Below are positions 21,391 to 31,843 of a DNA stretch of 64,000 nt, in pieces. How positions within the stretch are numbered: the stretch's first letter is position 1; every line of letters starts with the position of its first letter. This stretch comes from Anaeramoeba flamelloides (Eukaryota; Metamonada; Anaeramoebidae): the NCBI GenBank assembly GCA_027625915.1, contig JANTQA010000036.1, positions 10,747,001 through 10,811,000 of the forward strand, in the 5' to 3' direction. Under the pieces are notes generated by a model. That model worked only from the letters and a program-made list of their open reading frames with translations, ran no database searches and had not been told where the DNA came from. The position numbers and the translations under genes are program-made.

Positions 21391-22526
21391 TAATGGTATT
21401 TTTCAAATATTTAAAGTATGAAATTAGCCCAAATAAGAAAAATTGTGGTTTATAAAAGTAGGTATATATTAATGAATGTTTTTCTTGTTGTTTAAGAAAA
21501 AAACACAATATATATATATATATATATATATTTAAAAAAAAATACATTTTGGATTAGAAACTACTACAGAGAAGTAAAAAAAAAGTTAAGTTTATTGTTA
21601 TTGGATGGGAAAATATATAAGTGTATTATGGTTCAAAGCCTCTAAAAATAGATTGGAAAATAGTGCCTATTTTTTAAACTTCATCAACTATAAATGATCC
21701 TTATTTAGAAAACAATCCTACAATTTCAGAAAAAGGAGATATTTCATAATTAATTATAAAATGAACATTCAATGTTAAGTATCCAAAGTTACAAGATATC
21801 TTTTTTTTCTTTTGTCTCGAACAGTAAATCCGTTGTTAAAAAAATCTATTATTTTGCAATGTTAACTGATTCATCAAGATAGAATTTTGGTACGTTTTTT
21901 CACATATATTATACAAAAATTAAAAAAAAAAACTAATTTCAGAAGAATAGGAAACAAAAATAATCAAGTTTCTGTTTTTTTCTATTTATTGTTATTGGGT
22001 TAATCTTAAAATTAAAAAAAAAAGAAATAAAAAAATATTTAATTTGGATGGTTGTTAATATTATTTATTTAAATACTTAAATAGTATTATTTTGTATTTA
22101 TTTCTTTATATTGCGAAAAGTAATTAAAATGAATCAAATGAAAAATTTGTAATTGTATCAATTAGTGAAAAAAAATTATTATTTATTTTCATAATAATAT
22201 TATTAAATATTCTTGGAAAGTTATTTTAACACTGTGATACAAATATAATTTACATTTAAAAACAATACTGTTTCATTATCGGTAAATTTCTTGTGGTTTT
22301 AATCCATGAAATATTGAACAAATTTTTACCGAGTAACAATAGTTCTAAAAAAATCAATTTTTTTTAAATCGTTTTACAGATAGAGTAAAAAAAGTAGTTC
22401 AAAATTTGTGATTCTATTGGAATAAATTAAAAAAAATGTAAATTAGTGAAATTATTTTTGGGGGTTTATAGGTTTTCACTACTAAATCCAAATTCAATTC
22501 ATTCTTTAATAGATAAATTTCTAAAT

Positions 22527-23007
22527 GAATTCTTCAGAAACACCACAAATACTCTCCTTTCATTTTTGTTAAGTCAAATATGATCCTTTATCAGAAGAAT
22601 AAATTGATTTGTTTTTTCTTAAAGAAAATAGTAGTTTTTTAGAGTTTTTAATGGTTTTTATTTTGTATTCTATCGTAATTGCCCACTTAAGATAAGAGTT
22701 GTAATGAAGAATAGCTTTGTTTTATGGGGAAATGATTCAATTGTATTGGGTTATTAGATACTTTGGTACCAAATTACCGATAATTGATTTAAACTAAGCC
22801 CTCTCTATACACTGGATAGATATCTCCCCAATCCGGTTTTGTATTAATCATTGTTTTATAGTCGAACAAAAAATAAAAACTCCTAATAACCCAAAAAAAC
22901 TACTATTTTCTTTAAGAAAAAACAAATCAATTTATTCTTTAGATAAAGGATCATATTTGACTTTACAAAAATGAAAGGAGAGTATTTGTGGTGTTTCTGA
23001 AGAATTC
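22527..23007. repeat. Foldback inverted repeat upstream of TRAPPC6
   Basis: Left arm 22527-22641 and right arm 22893-23007 are reverse complements over about 115 bp, starting GAATTCTTCAGAAACACCAC on the left and ending in the reverse complement at 23007. Similarity continues weaker for about 20 bp inward. The loop is about 250 bp. The right arm ends 59 bases before the TRAPPC6 ATG, so the element forms part of that gene's upstream region. Confidence 0.8.
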
Positions 23008-23066
23008 ACAAAGTACACGCATCTTTAAAAATAAAAAAGTTTTATTTTTTTCTTATTTTTGTTTTA

Positions 23067-23609
23067 ATGGGAGAAAATTTTTTTGAAACTTTAGATAACT
23101 TTTGTGAAGTACTGCTTGGGAAGTCTCTTCTTCAATTTGTTGATTTAAAGGATTCCGATCTTAATCGTGAAAGCATTCAATTAGCTGACGTAGTCCCTGA
23201 TTTAAATGACAAAGAGCAATTGAAGGATTTTCTTGGGAAAATTGGAGATAATATCGGCATCGCATGGTTTTCGACGTTAAACGTAACACCACCTGAAATC
23301 AAAAGCCAAATGGAATTAATAAAATATGTAGCAAAAACTTTTTGGATTCGGCTAACGCGTCATAAGGTTTCAAGTTTGAAAACAAACCATAAGGGTACAT
23401 GGAATTTATCTGATAAGAATTTCAAACTAAACCCAGAACCACTTACCACTAACAAAAACACCACCACAACTGAGATTGAGAACTCGCAATTATACCTCCC
23501 AGTGATCGTCGGAATTCTTAAGGAAATATTGAAGATCCTTTCGATACCAGCAACATCAATTACCCATCATTCAACTTCTAATAATCTTATTTTAAATATT
23601 CGATTTTAA
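23067..23609 (+). CDS. TRAPPC6: TRAPP complex subunit TRAPPC6/Trs33
   Basis: Small core subunit of the TRAPP tethering complex, which activates Rab1/Ypt1 at the ER-Golgi and Golgi. 180 residues, single exon, in line with family length (~160-190). The diagnostic segment lies at about residues 88-120: IKYVAKTFWIRLTRHKV followed by LKTNHKGTWNLSDKNFKL, matching the family pattern of an IKF.CK.FW helix, then (L/I)RTNH.G.(Y/F).L.D. The C-terminal strand-helix (QLYLPVIVGILKEILKILSI, then LILNIRF) matches the family end. An extra Asn/Thr-rich loop (TTNKNTTTTE) sits before the last helix. The ATG is the first in frame after a T-rich leader, just downstream of a foldback repeat. Confidence 0.85.
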   Translation: MGENFFETLDNFCEVLLGKSLLQFVDLKDSDLNRESIQLADVVPDLNDKEQLKDFLGKIGDNIGIAWFSTLNVTPPEIKSQMELIKYVAKTFWIRLTRHKVSSLKTNHKGTWNLSDKNFKLNPEPLTTNKNTTTTEIENSQLYLPVIVGILKEILKILSIPATSITHHSTSNNLILNIRF

Positions 23610-24628
23610 AATGTGTGGTTATTTGGTTTGGTTCAACAAAGAAATCTTAAATTCACAGAAACACTTTTTTGTTGTCTTTTGGTTTTCAGAAAAACCAAAT
23701 TTAAGTCCAATTTTTTTAAACAGAAATTTTTCAAATTTCAAAAAAATTGTTTTTTTTGAATATGTTGAGTTTCAAGTTTATACTTGTTGAAATTCAGCAC
23801 AATCAATTTCCTTGCCTTTAAAACAATAAATAAAATCATATTTAGTTCTTTTTCGGTTTCACTCACCACCTCTCAAAGACTTTCTTTTGAGATTTAAATG
23901 GAATACACTTTTGCCTCAAAATCTTTAATTTAATTCGAGAATAAGTTTTGACGAGTAACAAATAGATTTCAAAAACAATAATAAAACCTAAATTTTAAAA
24001 ATGTTCAGACAGAGTTATTCTTTTATTCATGCGGACCAAATATTCAAAAAAACCGTTTTTAATTGAAGTTTTATATAGTTTATTGAATGGGATGTGACAT
24101 GAGTATTTTATTCTCAAAATTGATTTTCAAAAAAAAACTCAGAAAATTGATACATAATTTTTTATCTTTTGAAGTTTCTTCTTGAAAGTTTTTTTCCTTT
24201 AGCTAGAAATATGAGAAATTTATTAAAATAAATCTTTTGTTCTGATAATATCTCAATTATTGTTGAAGTCTGCTTAATTTTCGCTTGATTCTATTTTCCA
24301 AAAAACTCAAATTCAGAAAAAAAAAAAGTATGCAAACTTGTTAGTGGGGTAAATTGAAATAATTACTCATTTAGTACCATTTGATAGCATTGAAGGTCAA
24401 AAACTTGTTTATTTTTTGCATGTAAATTAAAATGTAAAATATGGTGATTCATTCAAGATTCTTTCCTACCAAAAGTTGTTGAATCTCGCAATCAGAAAAG
24501 AACTCAATAGAAAAAGAATAAGAATAAGAAAGGACACACTTTACTTTTAAGAGAAGAGAAATAGAAAAACGGAAAAACGTCGAAAAAATGTGCTCATTTT
24601 TTTTTCAATTCTCCATAAACAAAATAAG
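23610..24628. other. Intergenic spacer; small upstream ORF before the START gene
   Basis: A/T-rich with no gene. Just before the next gene, 24588-24632 forms a 14-codon ATG-initiated upstream frame whose TGA overlaps the START-gene ATG as ATGA. Confidence 0.5.
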
Positions 24629-25507
24629 ATGAGCGAAGAAAAAAAAAAGAAAGACAAAAAAGTAAAGAAAAAAAAGTTAACAAAAGAGCAAAGGGAAAAA
24701 AAATATAAAAAAGTTGCTTATGCTGCAGGTGAAAAGGGGATTGAAGAGTTGCTCAATGAGCTCAAAGATAAAACGCTTGAGTGGGAAGAAATCAGTTCGA
24801 ACCAAGACATCCAAATGTACAAGAGGGATATTGAGGGATTCAAGTTCCCAAAATTAAAGCTTGTTTCGATGATCCCAATGGCAAGCCCACAAGAGGTATA
24901 TGATCTTTCGTGGAAGCTGGAGGGGAGAAAGAAATGGGACAACCAAGTGAAAGCAATCGAGATAATGAAAACTTTTCCCGTTGAAAACGAAAATGAGGAA
25001 CTTACTGTTGTTCACTTTTCAATGAAGCCGCCTATGAGAACCATGTCTGCACGGTTCCAAGTTGACGCCACACTCCTGAGGAGAACAAACGACGGCAAAA
25101 TTATCATTGGGAGGCAGACAGTTGATGATTCCAAAATCGGAATCGATACGTCAAACATCAAGGGGAAAAAGGGCATAACAAAGCCCTCTGGAGTTCTATA
25201 CACGCCAATAACAAGGAAGCAATGGATCAAATATGCAAAAAAGTCCAAGACAACAAGGACAATCAAGGAAGGCGAAGATCCAGACGAAATCGTTGCAACA
25301 AAGATGGAGTCCATCATCTTCCCAGACATCGGGAAAAATCCTGTAAAGATGCTTGCGAAAATGATGTTAAAAATGATGTCCAAATTTATGCCAAAGGGAT
25401 TTGTAACAATGGTTGACTATATAACAACCGAATACCAAGAAGAAAAGAAGAAAAAATCAAAAAAGTCTGAGAAAAAGAAAAAGAAAAAGCCAAAAAAGGA
25501 AAAGTAA
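24629..25507 (+). CDS. START-like lipid-binding domain protein
   Basis: A 292-residue single-exon protein with a Lys-rich N-terminus (first ~35 residues), a START-like helix-grip domain (about 40-265) and a strongly basic tail (KKKKSKKSEKKKKKKPKK). START hallmarks: an N-terminal helix (GIEELLNELKDKTLEWEEIS), QMYKRDIEGFKFPKLKLVSM, a Trp-Asp pair in GRKKWDNQVKAIEIM, and the VVHFSMKPPM strand. START domains bind sterols, phospholipids or ceramide in a closed cavity; the ligand is not predictable here. The basic ends could contact membranes or nucleic acid (inference). I use ATG 24629; the frame stays open 39 bases upstream but without ATG. A short upstream frame ends exactly at this ATG, so reinitiation could modulate translation. 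Confidence 0.8.
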   Translation: MSEEKKKKDKKVKKKKLTKEQREKKYKKVAYAAGEKGIEELLNELKDKTLEWEEISSNQDIQMYKRDIEGFKFPKLKLVSMIPMASPQEVYDLSWKLEGRKKWDNQVKAIEIMKTFPVENENEELTVVHFSMKPPMRTMSARFQVDATLLRRTNDGKIIIGRQTVDDSKIGIDTSNIKGKKGITKPSGVLYTPITRKQWIKYAKKSKTTRTIKEGEDPDEIVATKMESIIFPDIGKNPVKMLAKMMLKMMSKFMPKGFVTMVDYITTEYQEEKKKKSKKSEKKKKKKPKKEK

Positions 25508-25789
25508 TACAAACGCCTTTAACAGAAATATTTCATTCACTTAATGATCTTTTTAGTTCGCTATTTACTCTTTATTGATTAAGAATTTTTTTTTTTTTTT
25601 TAATAAATGATACGTCTTGATAACAGAAGTTTTTCCATTTTTTTAATTTTTGTTTTCAGAGAAAAAAATAATTTTTTATTCGAAAAAATTTAGGAATTTT
25701 GAAAAAAGTGAAAACTTTTTTTTTTATTATTTAATTATTGGTATTTTTTTTTTTTTTATTATGAAGGGAGGAGTTGTTAATCCCATTTA

Positions 25790-26490
25790 TTCACCGTTAG
25801 GTTTATTTCTCAAATTAAAAAAAAAACTTAAGAAAACCGCCTTTAGGTTTTCCAAAATTTAAAAGAATAGAGTTAAATCTTTGATTTTACACTATTCTTT
25901 TGAATTCTGGAAAACCTAGGCACTCTACGGCACTTCCTGAATTCCTAAATTTTTATTTAGAAATTTTATTAAAGAATCAAAAATTCGTCTATTATCAACA
26001 AGTGATAATAAAATATTGAGTTTCTTTTTTTAGAATAATATTAAAAATATTATTATTTTAAAATAATATATTAGATATATTAATTTTTTGTTAATTCAGA
26101 TATCCAAATTCTATGATTATTATCATAGGCTCGTCAGTTCTAGAAAAAATGATCTAAATCTTCAATAATATCTAAATTGTTCATTTTTTTACATAATTCA
26201 AAATGTTATGGTTATCTTTTTTCATAACATAAGAATATCTGTTAAGATAATTTGTAAAATTTCTGAGTTTTAAAACCGAAGTTGAGACCTTCCATTTTAA
26301 AGATATTTTGTTTTTAGGATATCAAGAATTTAAAAGAATTGTGTAAAATCCACGATTTTTCTCTATTCTTTTGAATTCTGGAAAACCGTCATTATCTTTT
26401 TTTTAATTTGAGAAATAAAAAGAAAATTTTTAAAATTTTCTTTTAATTTCTTTAATTAAAAAAAAGCTAGGCACTTTATGACACGACTGT
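25790..26490. repeat. Hairpin cluster 1
   Basis: Two hairpins share the arm AATTCAAAAGAATAGAG-like/CTATTCTTTTGAATTCTGG (25838-25926 and 26320-26386). They are followed by another palindromic block of the type AAAATTTTTAAAATTTTC and the words AGGCACTCTACGGCAC or AGGCACTTTATGACAC. The same set of parts recurs near 33.4-33.9 kb and 48.75-49.46 kb. Confidence 0.65.
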
Positions 26491-26704
26491 TTGTTAATAT
26501 TATTTTGAATAAAAAATATTTTTAAATGTTTTTAGACAGACCAACTGGGAATATTTTCTTGTTTTTTGATTCGATATTTATCAAGATCAATTTAGAAGTT
26601 CTTTTAAAGTGTTCGATTGCCAGTTAAAATTTTCTAATTTCTGTTCTCTAAATAAAGATTATTAACTATTTGGTGAAAATCCAAAAATTTTAATTTTTGA
26701 ATTA

Positions 26705-27398
26705 AACTCTGTTTCAGTCAAAGGGACCCAATATTTTTTTCAAATATCAATTATTTTATATAATTGACCCTTGAAGAAAAAATAAGAAATAAACAGAATA
26801 ATACACATCAAAGAATTGTTGATATATATCTGAAAGAAAACTAATTAATCAATAAATTTTGTTAAAAATTGAAAAACTCAAATTCTTCGGCTAGTATTGA
26901 GACCAACAAGAATGTTGGTTTTTAACTTCTACTGGTATTTAAATAATAAATAGGAAACAACTTTCACTTCATTTTATATACTTTTATTTTAGAAATTAAG
27001 TCCCCAAACGAAGTGTGTTGGGATTTGTGGCCTCTATTTGAAAAGGGAAATGAAAATGAAGTGAAAAATTTTCACATTTATTGAACAAATATTCAGATCA
27101 AAGATCAACATAAAATTCCATTAGAAATCAATATAATTTCTCAAAAATCATTTCCATGGTTTCAATAACTTTAGAATAACACATTTTTACCAAGGGATAA
27201 TTGATCTTGAAATAAAAAAAAAATTTGCAACTGAATAAGGTTTTAACAAAAAAAAAGTAAAAATGTGCAAAAATGTGAAAAAATGATTTCAATTTTGGAA
27301 ATTTCCAAAATAAAATTTTTATTCTAATATCTATATAAACCCTTTAAACGCCTGTATTTCTTTCATTACGAATGGGCCCCTTTGACTGAAAAATAGTT
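26705..27398 (+). mobile_element. TA-flanked inverted-repeat element, copy B (694 bp)
   Basis: TA flanks both ends. The left end reads AACTCTGTTTCAGTCAAAGG and the right end reversed reads AACTATTTTTCAGTCAAAGG. Co-linear with copy C, same internal CACTTCATTTTATA/GAAAATGAAGTG pair and CTATATAAACCCTTTAAACG block near the right end. Non-coding. Confidence 0.85.
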
Positions 27399-27649
27399 TA
27401 TTTTAAATCTTCTTTTATTTAATGTTATTCTTACCCAGTTGATTTTAACTTTAGTTTTATAATTAAGTCTAGGAGAGTGTGTATTTATTAATAAAAATTT
27501 TGTTATTTTTTTTATTTATTCATGCATTGATTGAATTGGAATGTTTTTATAAAATCAAATATTTCTAATCCATAAAATAATTAACTATGTAAAATAGGAT
27601 TTAAAAAAATGGATTTTTCATCCATTGGTGAATTTTTTGTTGTTTTAGG

Positions 27650-28470
27650 ATATTAATTAATTTTTTGAAATTGATTTTTAACTTTACCAAGTTAAACTTT
27701 AAATGGGTTTGTTTATCTAGCCAAATCCCAAGATATAGAATTTCTTTAGGATTTGTATTATTTTTTTGTTTTAACCTTATTCAGATTCATTCCAAAATTA
27801 CGAATGATTTTAGAGTTTTTTTCTACTTGACAATTTATTTCTATTATCGTCCCTTTCATAATTAATATCAAGCCATCTGAAAACATTTAAACATGTATCG
27901 CTAATGGTTTTAGTTTATCTTGAGAAAAATGTACAATAAATCCGAATACTAAAGAAGTAAGAGTTTCTCCCCGATAAACACCAATTCCATATTTTGAATA
28001 ATAAGCAAATAAAAATATTATTATTATTTCATTTTTTATAAATTTTTTAATTGAATGATAGATAAGTGGTTGATGAATAGAATCAAAACATATTTATATA
28101 TCTATTATTACAATATAAATGTTTACTTTTTTAAATTATTTTTCTTTTATTAAATTCATTAAATAAAACTGCTATTATTGTATCTAGTTTTTTTACAAAC
28201 CAAATTAATTGTTTGAAACTAAATCCCAAGAATCTTGGATTCCTGGATATAATAAATCATGAAAAAGTCTTGGAAAAGTGTGGTTAATCGAAATTAGTAG
28301 GTAATTGATCGTAATTCCTTCATCTCCAGGTTTATATATGAATAATAAATTACCTTTTTTGATAAAATTAATATTTTTCCGAGATATATCATTTATCCAA
28401 TTTCAGTATATTTTTTGGATTGTTTTTAAAATATTTTCATAATTTATATAAAATTATCCACTTTGATTTT
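27650..28470 (-). pseudogene. Decayed non-LTR (LINE-type) reverse transcriptase
   Basis: Reading the minus strand gives scattered reverse-transcriptase blocks in order: a KKGNLLFIYKPGDEG block (finger motif before the NYR-type block), FDSIHQPLIYHSIKKFIKN (the A-motif AFDSI.H..L of non-LTR elements), GVYRGETLTSLVFGFIVHF (the QG..LSPLLFN motif) and MNLNKVKT (the GL.LN..KT block). Several stops interrupt it, and the catalytic D-D motif is not preserved. No endonuclease domain or poly-A tail was recognised, so this is an internal remnant. AT-rich decay makes the ends approximate. Confidence 0.6.
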
Positions 28471-28805
28471 TTATTGAATATAATTAAAATATTTTATAAA
28501 ATTCTTTTACTTATTTATTTTTTTGATATTTGATAATTTCCTAAATTTTTGTTGTTGAAAATATTTCTTCTACTTTAATATCAAAAAAAGTGAATACATT
28601 TTTTATTATGAGATTTATCAGAATTAAAAGTTTTTTAAAATTTATGTTTTAATAAAGTGAAAACTTTATTTAAAAAAAGTGTTTTCCTTCAGAATACTAA
28701 CCTCTACACCACATTTAAAGGCTTGGTCCTTCAGATTTTTTTAAAAAAAAACTTCCAAAATGTTTTAATTTCTGAAAAAGTTTTCACTTTAAGAAAATAG
28801 AAAGC

Positions 28806-29012
28806 ATGATGAAAGTTTTAAAAAAAGTCTTCACTTTCTTAAAGTTACTTTCCCAAAATAAAATAAAGATAATATTCTCGTTGTTTTGCCTCGAGTTTAA
28901 ATCCTTTAAATCTCAGAAAATAGTGAGTTGCAACCCTCTACTAATTTCCAGCGATTTAAGTATTCCTACCTATCTGAGAAGTGGTTCTTTTGATCAAAAA
29001 AAATGGTTTTGA
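28806..29012 (+). CDS. Unrecognised small open reading frame
   Basis: 68 codons from ATG, with a locally richer base composition in the second half (SCNPLLISSDLSIPTYLRSG). No family recognised and no nearby exon that completes it. It could be an exon of an undetected gene, a decayed fragment or chance. Confidence 0.18.
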   Translation: MMKVLKKVFTFLKLLSQNKIKIIFSLFCLEFKSFKSQKIVSCNPLLISSDLSIPTYLRSGSFDQKKWF

Positions 29013-29416
29013 AAAATGTTAAAAAATTGAGAAGATTGTTAATTTTTGGCCTTAGTCTTGTTGTTCTTAGTTCGAATTTAACGATCTTTATCTTTTTTTT
29101 TAATTTAAAAATTTAGAAAAAAAAATATGTAAATTAATTACAATTTGAACTTTCAAGTTGTGTTTTGATCATAGAAGAAAACAAAAATAAAAAAAAAAAT
29201 TGCGAAATAAGTAATTTTATTAATTTATTATTCTTGATGAGAGATTTCTTACTAGAAGATATTGTTTGTCGTTAAATCTCTTTCTTTTTTACTTTAATGA
29301 TCTTATTATTAGCGATTTTTTTAAAAATGATCAAAGAATTTGTAAAGGTAATAGTTTCATAAATTTATATTGTTTGCTTAAACTTATGGTATATGAATTA
29401 TTTTTTTTTATTTTAT

Positions 29417-31240
29417 TTATTTCTCCTTCTCCTTTTCGTTCTTCTTTTCATTTTTTTCATTTTCTTTTTCTTTTTCTTTTTCTTTTTCTTTTTCTTTTTC
29501 TTTCAATTCCATTTTTTTTTTCTGTTCAGCCAAATCCCCTAAATTAATTGTATTTTTCCCCATATCAACCAAACCTTTATTTACCAAAAATCCGGCAACA
29601 TTTTGGAATCCGACCAATGAAACTAAATATTTTGCATTTTCATCTGCAAGATAAAATAAAAATTGGCAAGTAAAAAAGCTAAGGGCAATATTATGGGAAC
29701 CAGAATGATGAAGGATCATTTGTTTCAACCCGGAGTCCTTTGCATTGAAAAACATTTCAAAAAAAAAATCTCTAGCATCAGACGAAACTTCAGTAACTTT
29801 GTTTAATAACGAAATTATTGGTAACAATTCTTCAGGTGCCCTTGAATCTTTTATCATTTGGATTTTGGCCTTTTCTTTTTCCTCTTCTGTTTCTTCTTCT
29901 TCCTTTTCTTCATCAGATGAGGATGATGAAGATAGATCACTCTTTTCCTTCTCCTTCTCATTTTCCTTCTCTTTCTCATTTTCCTTCTCTTTCTCATTTT
30001 CCTTCTCCTTCTCATTTTCCTTCTCCTTCTCATTTTCCTTCTTCTTTTCATCCACATTCTCCTTCTCATTTTCATTCTTTTTATTTTCAGTTTTTTTTAA
30101 TTTTTTTTCTTTGTCTTGCTCTTCTTTCGTTTTTTGTAAGGAAAGTAAAAATTCTTGAAGATTCATTTCTTGCTCTTCTTCTTGAGAATATTTTGCCTCC
30201 CATCTTTTAATAAGCTTTGCACGTTTTTTTTTCATTTTTTCTTCTGCTCTTTTTTCTTTTTCTTTCTTTTTTTTGAGATCTTCTTCTGACAAAGGCTCTG
30301 GAGACACTTTTTTCAATTGCGTTATCAAAATTTCTGAAAATTTTTTCAAAATCACTTCTGGGTTGCCTTCAAATTTTTTGACGCATTCTGCAGGCATTTC
30401 AAATAATAAAGAGACCACCCTTAATTTTAATAAGTATTCAATATCCTGGGGTGTTTTAAAGTCAAATAACAGAATTGGCTCAAGATCCTTGTCCCACCAT
30501 TCTGCAATTTTGGCAATCAGCTTTCTCGTTAATCGATCTTTTCTTGTCAAGTTTTGTTTCCCGGTTTTGCCTTCAAGCTCCTTGATCTTTTTTGAGATCC
30601 TGGATGCCAAATTGAAATAGACCAGGATGATGTCTGATAAGATTTTCCTTTTTTTAGGTGCCTTTAAACATTCCTGGAAGATTGAGCCCAGCACAACATT
30701 CAGCGACAATGTTTTTAACTTTCGAATATGCTTAAGATCGTAGGTGAAATGAAATAATAGCCTTGCTAAAAAGTATCGCATCTCGATATCTGCTTCCTTG
30801 TTGGACAGCTCCAATAACAGCTTCCTTAGACCGTCAGATTCAATGAAATGTTCCTGTGCCGTCGCGTTCTTATAGAGTGTGTTGATCAAGCACTTGACAC
30901 TCTCTTCTCTTAACTCTCGATCGGCCTTTTTGTTGAACGACACACCCATGATAAGCTGAACAACTTCTTTTTTGGATGCCATTTCGTTCCCTTTTTGCTC
31001 ACGAAGCAGGATTCTTAAAATAATATAAATCAAGACATCGATCTCCTTTGGTCTTGTTGTTGACGGCTTTTGAAGAATGCCAAGCAATTTGATGAAAATG
31101 GTTTTTTTGATTTCAACATCTTTTTGTGTTTTACAAAACTCTCGGCTTTGTAAGTTCTCGGTTTTAAATTTTCTGAGTGCATCCAAGAGCGTTTCGTTTG
31201 TTGATTTGGGATTTGTTAATTCTGAATGTAGATCGTTCAT
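29417..31240 (-). CDS. RIC8: Ric8/synembryn-like G-alpha chaperone and exchange factor
   Basis: Ric8 proteins are armadillo-helical scaffolds that fold nascent G-alpha subunits and promote their GDP release at the cytosolic face of membranes. This 607-residue single-exon protein is helical throughout. Family-like segments: ELREESVKCLINTLYKNATA followed by LLLELSNKE (near 107-150), YFLARLLFHFT, and at the C-terminus SDARDFFFEMFF, then FLFYLADENAKYLVSLVGFQ and NVAGFLVNKGL, matching the Ric8 pattern ending GYGNAAGLLA..GLL. Between them lies a ~150-residue low-complexity insert: a basic linker (near 310-345), ENEKEK repeats (about 388-433) and an acidic serine run (SDLSSSSSSDEEKEEEE) of CK2-site type. 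CK2 phosphorylation is known to activate animal Ric8A; transfer here is inference. A second KE repeat forms the last 30 residues. The ATG is the first in frame. Identity is good but rests on the C-terminal block. Confidence 0.75.
   Translation of the reverse strand: MNDLHSELTNPKSTNETLLDALRKFKTENLQSREFCKTQKDVEIKKTIFIKLLGILQKPSTTRPKEIDVLIYIILRILLREQKGNEMASKKEVVQLIMGVSFNKKADRELREESVKCLINTLYKNATAQEHFIESDGLRKLLLELSNKEADIEMRYFLARLLFHFTYDLKHIRKLKTLSLNVVLGSIFQECLKAPKKRKILSDIILVYFNLASRISKKIKELEGKTGKQNLTRKDRLTRKLIAKIAEWWDKDLEPILLFDFKTPQDIEYLLKLRVVSLLFEMPAECVKKFEGNPEVILKKFSEILITQLKKVSPEPLSEEDLKKKKEKEKRAEEKMKKKRAKLIKRWEAKYSQEEEQEMNLQEFLLSLQKTKEEQDKEKKLKKTENKKNENEKENVDEKKKENEKEKENEKEKENEKEKENEKEKENEKEKEKSDLSSSSSSDEEKEEEETEEEKEKAKIQMIKDSRAPEELLPIISLLNKVTEVSSDARDFFFEMFFNAKDSGLKQMILHHSGSHNIALSFFTCQFLFYLADENAKYLVSLVGFQNVAGFLVNKGLVDMGKNTINLGDLAEQKKKMELKEKEKEKEKEKEKENEKNEKKNEKEKEK
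29940..30075 (-). repeat. ENEKEK-coding tandem repeat in the Ric8-like gene
   Basis: Units of about 18 bp (CTCATTTTCCTTCTCCTT on the + strand) repeated about six times encode the Glu-Asn-Glu-Lys insert. A simpler TTTTTC hexamer run at 29455-29505 encodes the Lys-Glu tail. Confidence 0.75.
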
Positions 31241-31651
31241 TTAGGTGTTAAGAAATAAAAATTGTGTTGTGTTTGTTTTGATAAGTAAGATTGAACAAAG
31301 AAAGTAGAATAAAATAATTATTAAAAAAGAATCAAAAAAGTATCTTTTTTTTTTTTGTGAAAATGAAAAAAATGAATAGTGTTTCTGATTTGCAAATATT
31401 CTTCAAATAATTTGTAGAGGAATTTTGTTTGAAATTCGGAAAAATATTTATGATCTTTTAGGAACAACTTTGAGTTCCTTCTTACAGTTGTTTTATATTA
31501 TTGAAGGGTATTTTTTTTTTAAAAACAATAAGACTCCATTGTTGAAAATCTTTTGTTAAGGACTATGTTGGCAAATGAAATTTCAAAGTAATGTATGTTT
31601 CTGTCATGTTTTAGTGGTTGATAATTCGTGTAAATTTTACTTCACAAAGAT

Positions 31652-31843
31652 CTAAGTAGTAAAGAACATAATAGTTTTTATAAAATTTGGTTGTCTACTT
31701 ATCGAAAAAATGAAAATAAGGATGGAAAAAACCTCTTTTTGAGAGAAATTCTTCTTATGGGAAACTGACAAAACTTGAGATCTTGTTGATACGTTTCTAT
31801 TATTTATTTTTGATACCTGAGTTAAGTTAAGAGGGTTTGTCAT
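31652..31843 (-). CDS. Possible small protein or first exon, unrecognised
   Basis: 63 codons from ATG at 31843 (MTNPLNLTQVSKINNRNVST...) to a stop at 31652, with better codon variety than the spacer. A CAG-GTATCA junction after codon 9 could be a splice donor, so this may be a first exon whose partners lie nearer the Ric8-like gene. No family recognised. Confidence 0.25.
   Translation of the reverse strand: MTNPLNLTQVSKINNRNVSTRSQVLSVSHKKNFSQKEVFSILIFIFSISRQPNFIKTIMFFTT

Larger units (their letters stand above)
18542..23066. other. Intergenic spacer with inverted repeats and a TA-flanked element
   Basis: It holds a complete TA-flanked element (19240-19929), a long inverted repeat (arms near 20639-20840 and 21190-21390) and a foldback just upstream of TRAPPC6 (22527-23007). 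AT dinucleotide runs occur at 19214-19239 and 21508-21530. The small plus-strand frame at 21198-21455 lies on an inverted-repeat arm and is treated as repeat-derived. Confidence 0.6.
25508..29416. other. Intergenic spacer rich in hairpins and element remnants
   Basis: It contains hairpin cluster 1 (25790-26490), a full TA-flanked element (26705-27398), a decayed LINE reverse transcriptase on the minus strand (about 27650-28470) and an unrecognised small plus-strand frame (28806-29012). Confidence 0.6.
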
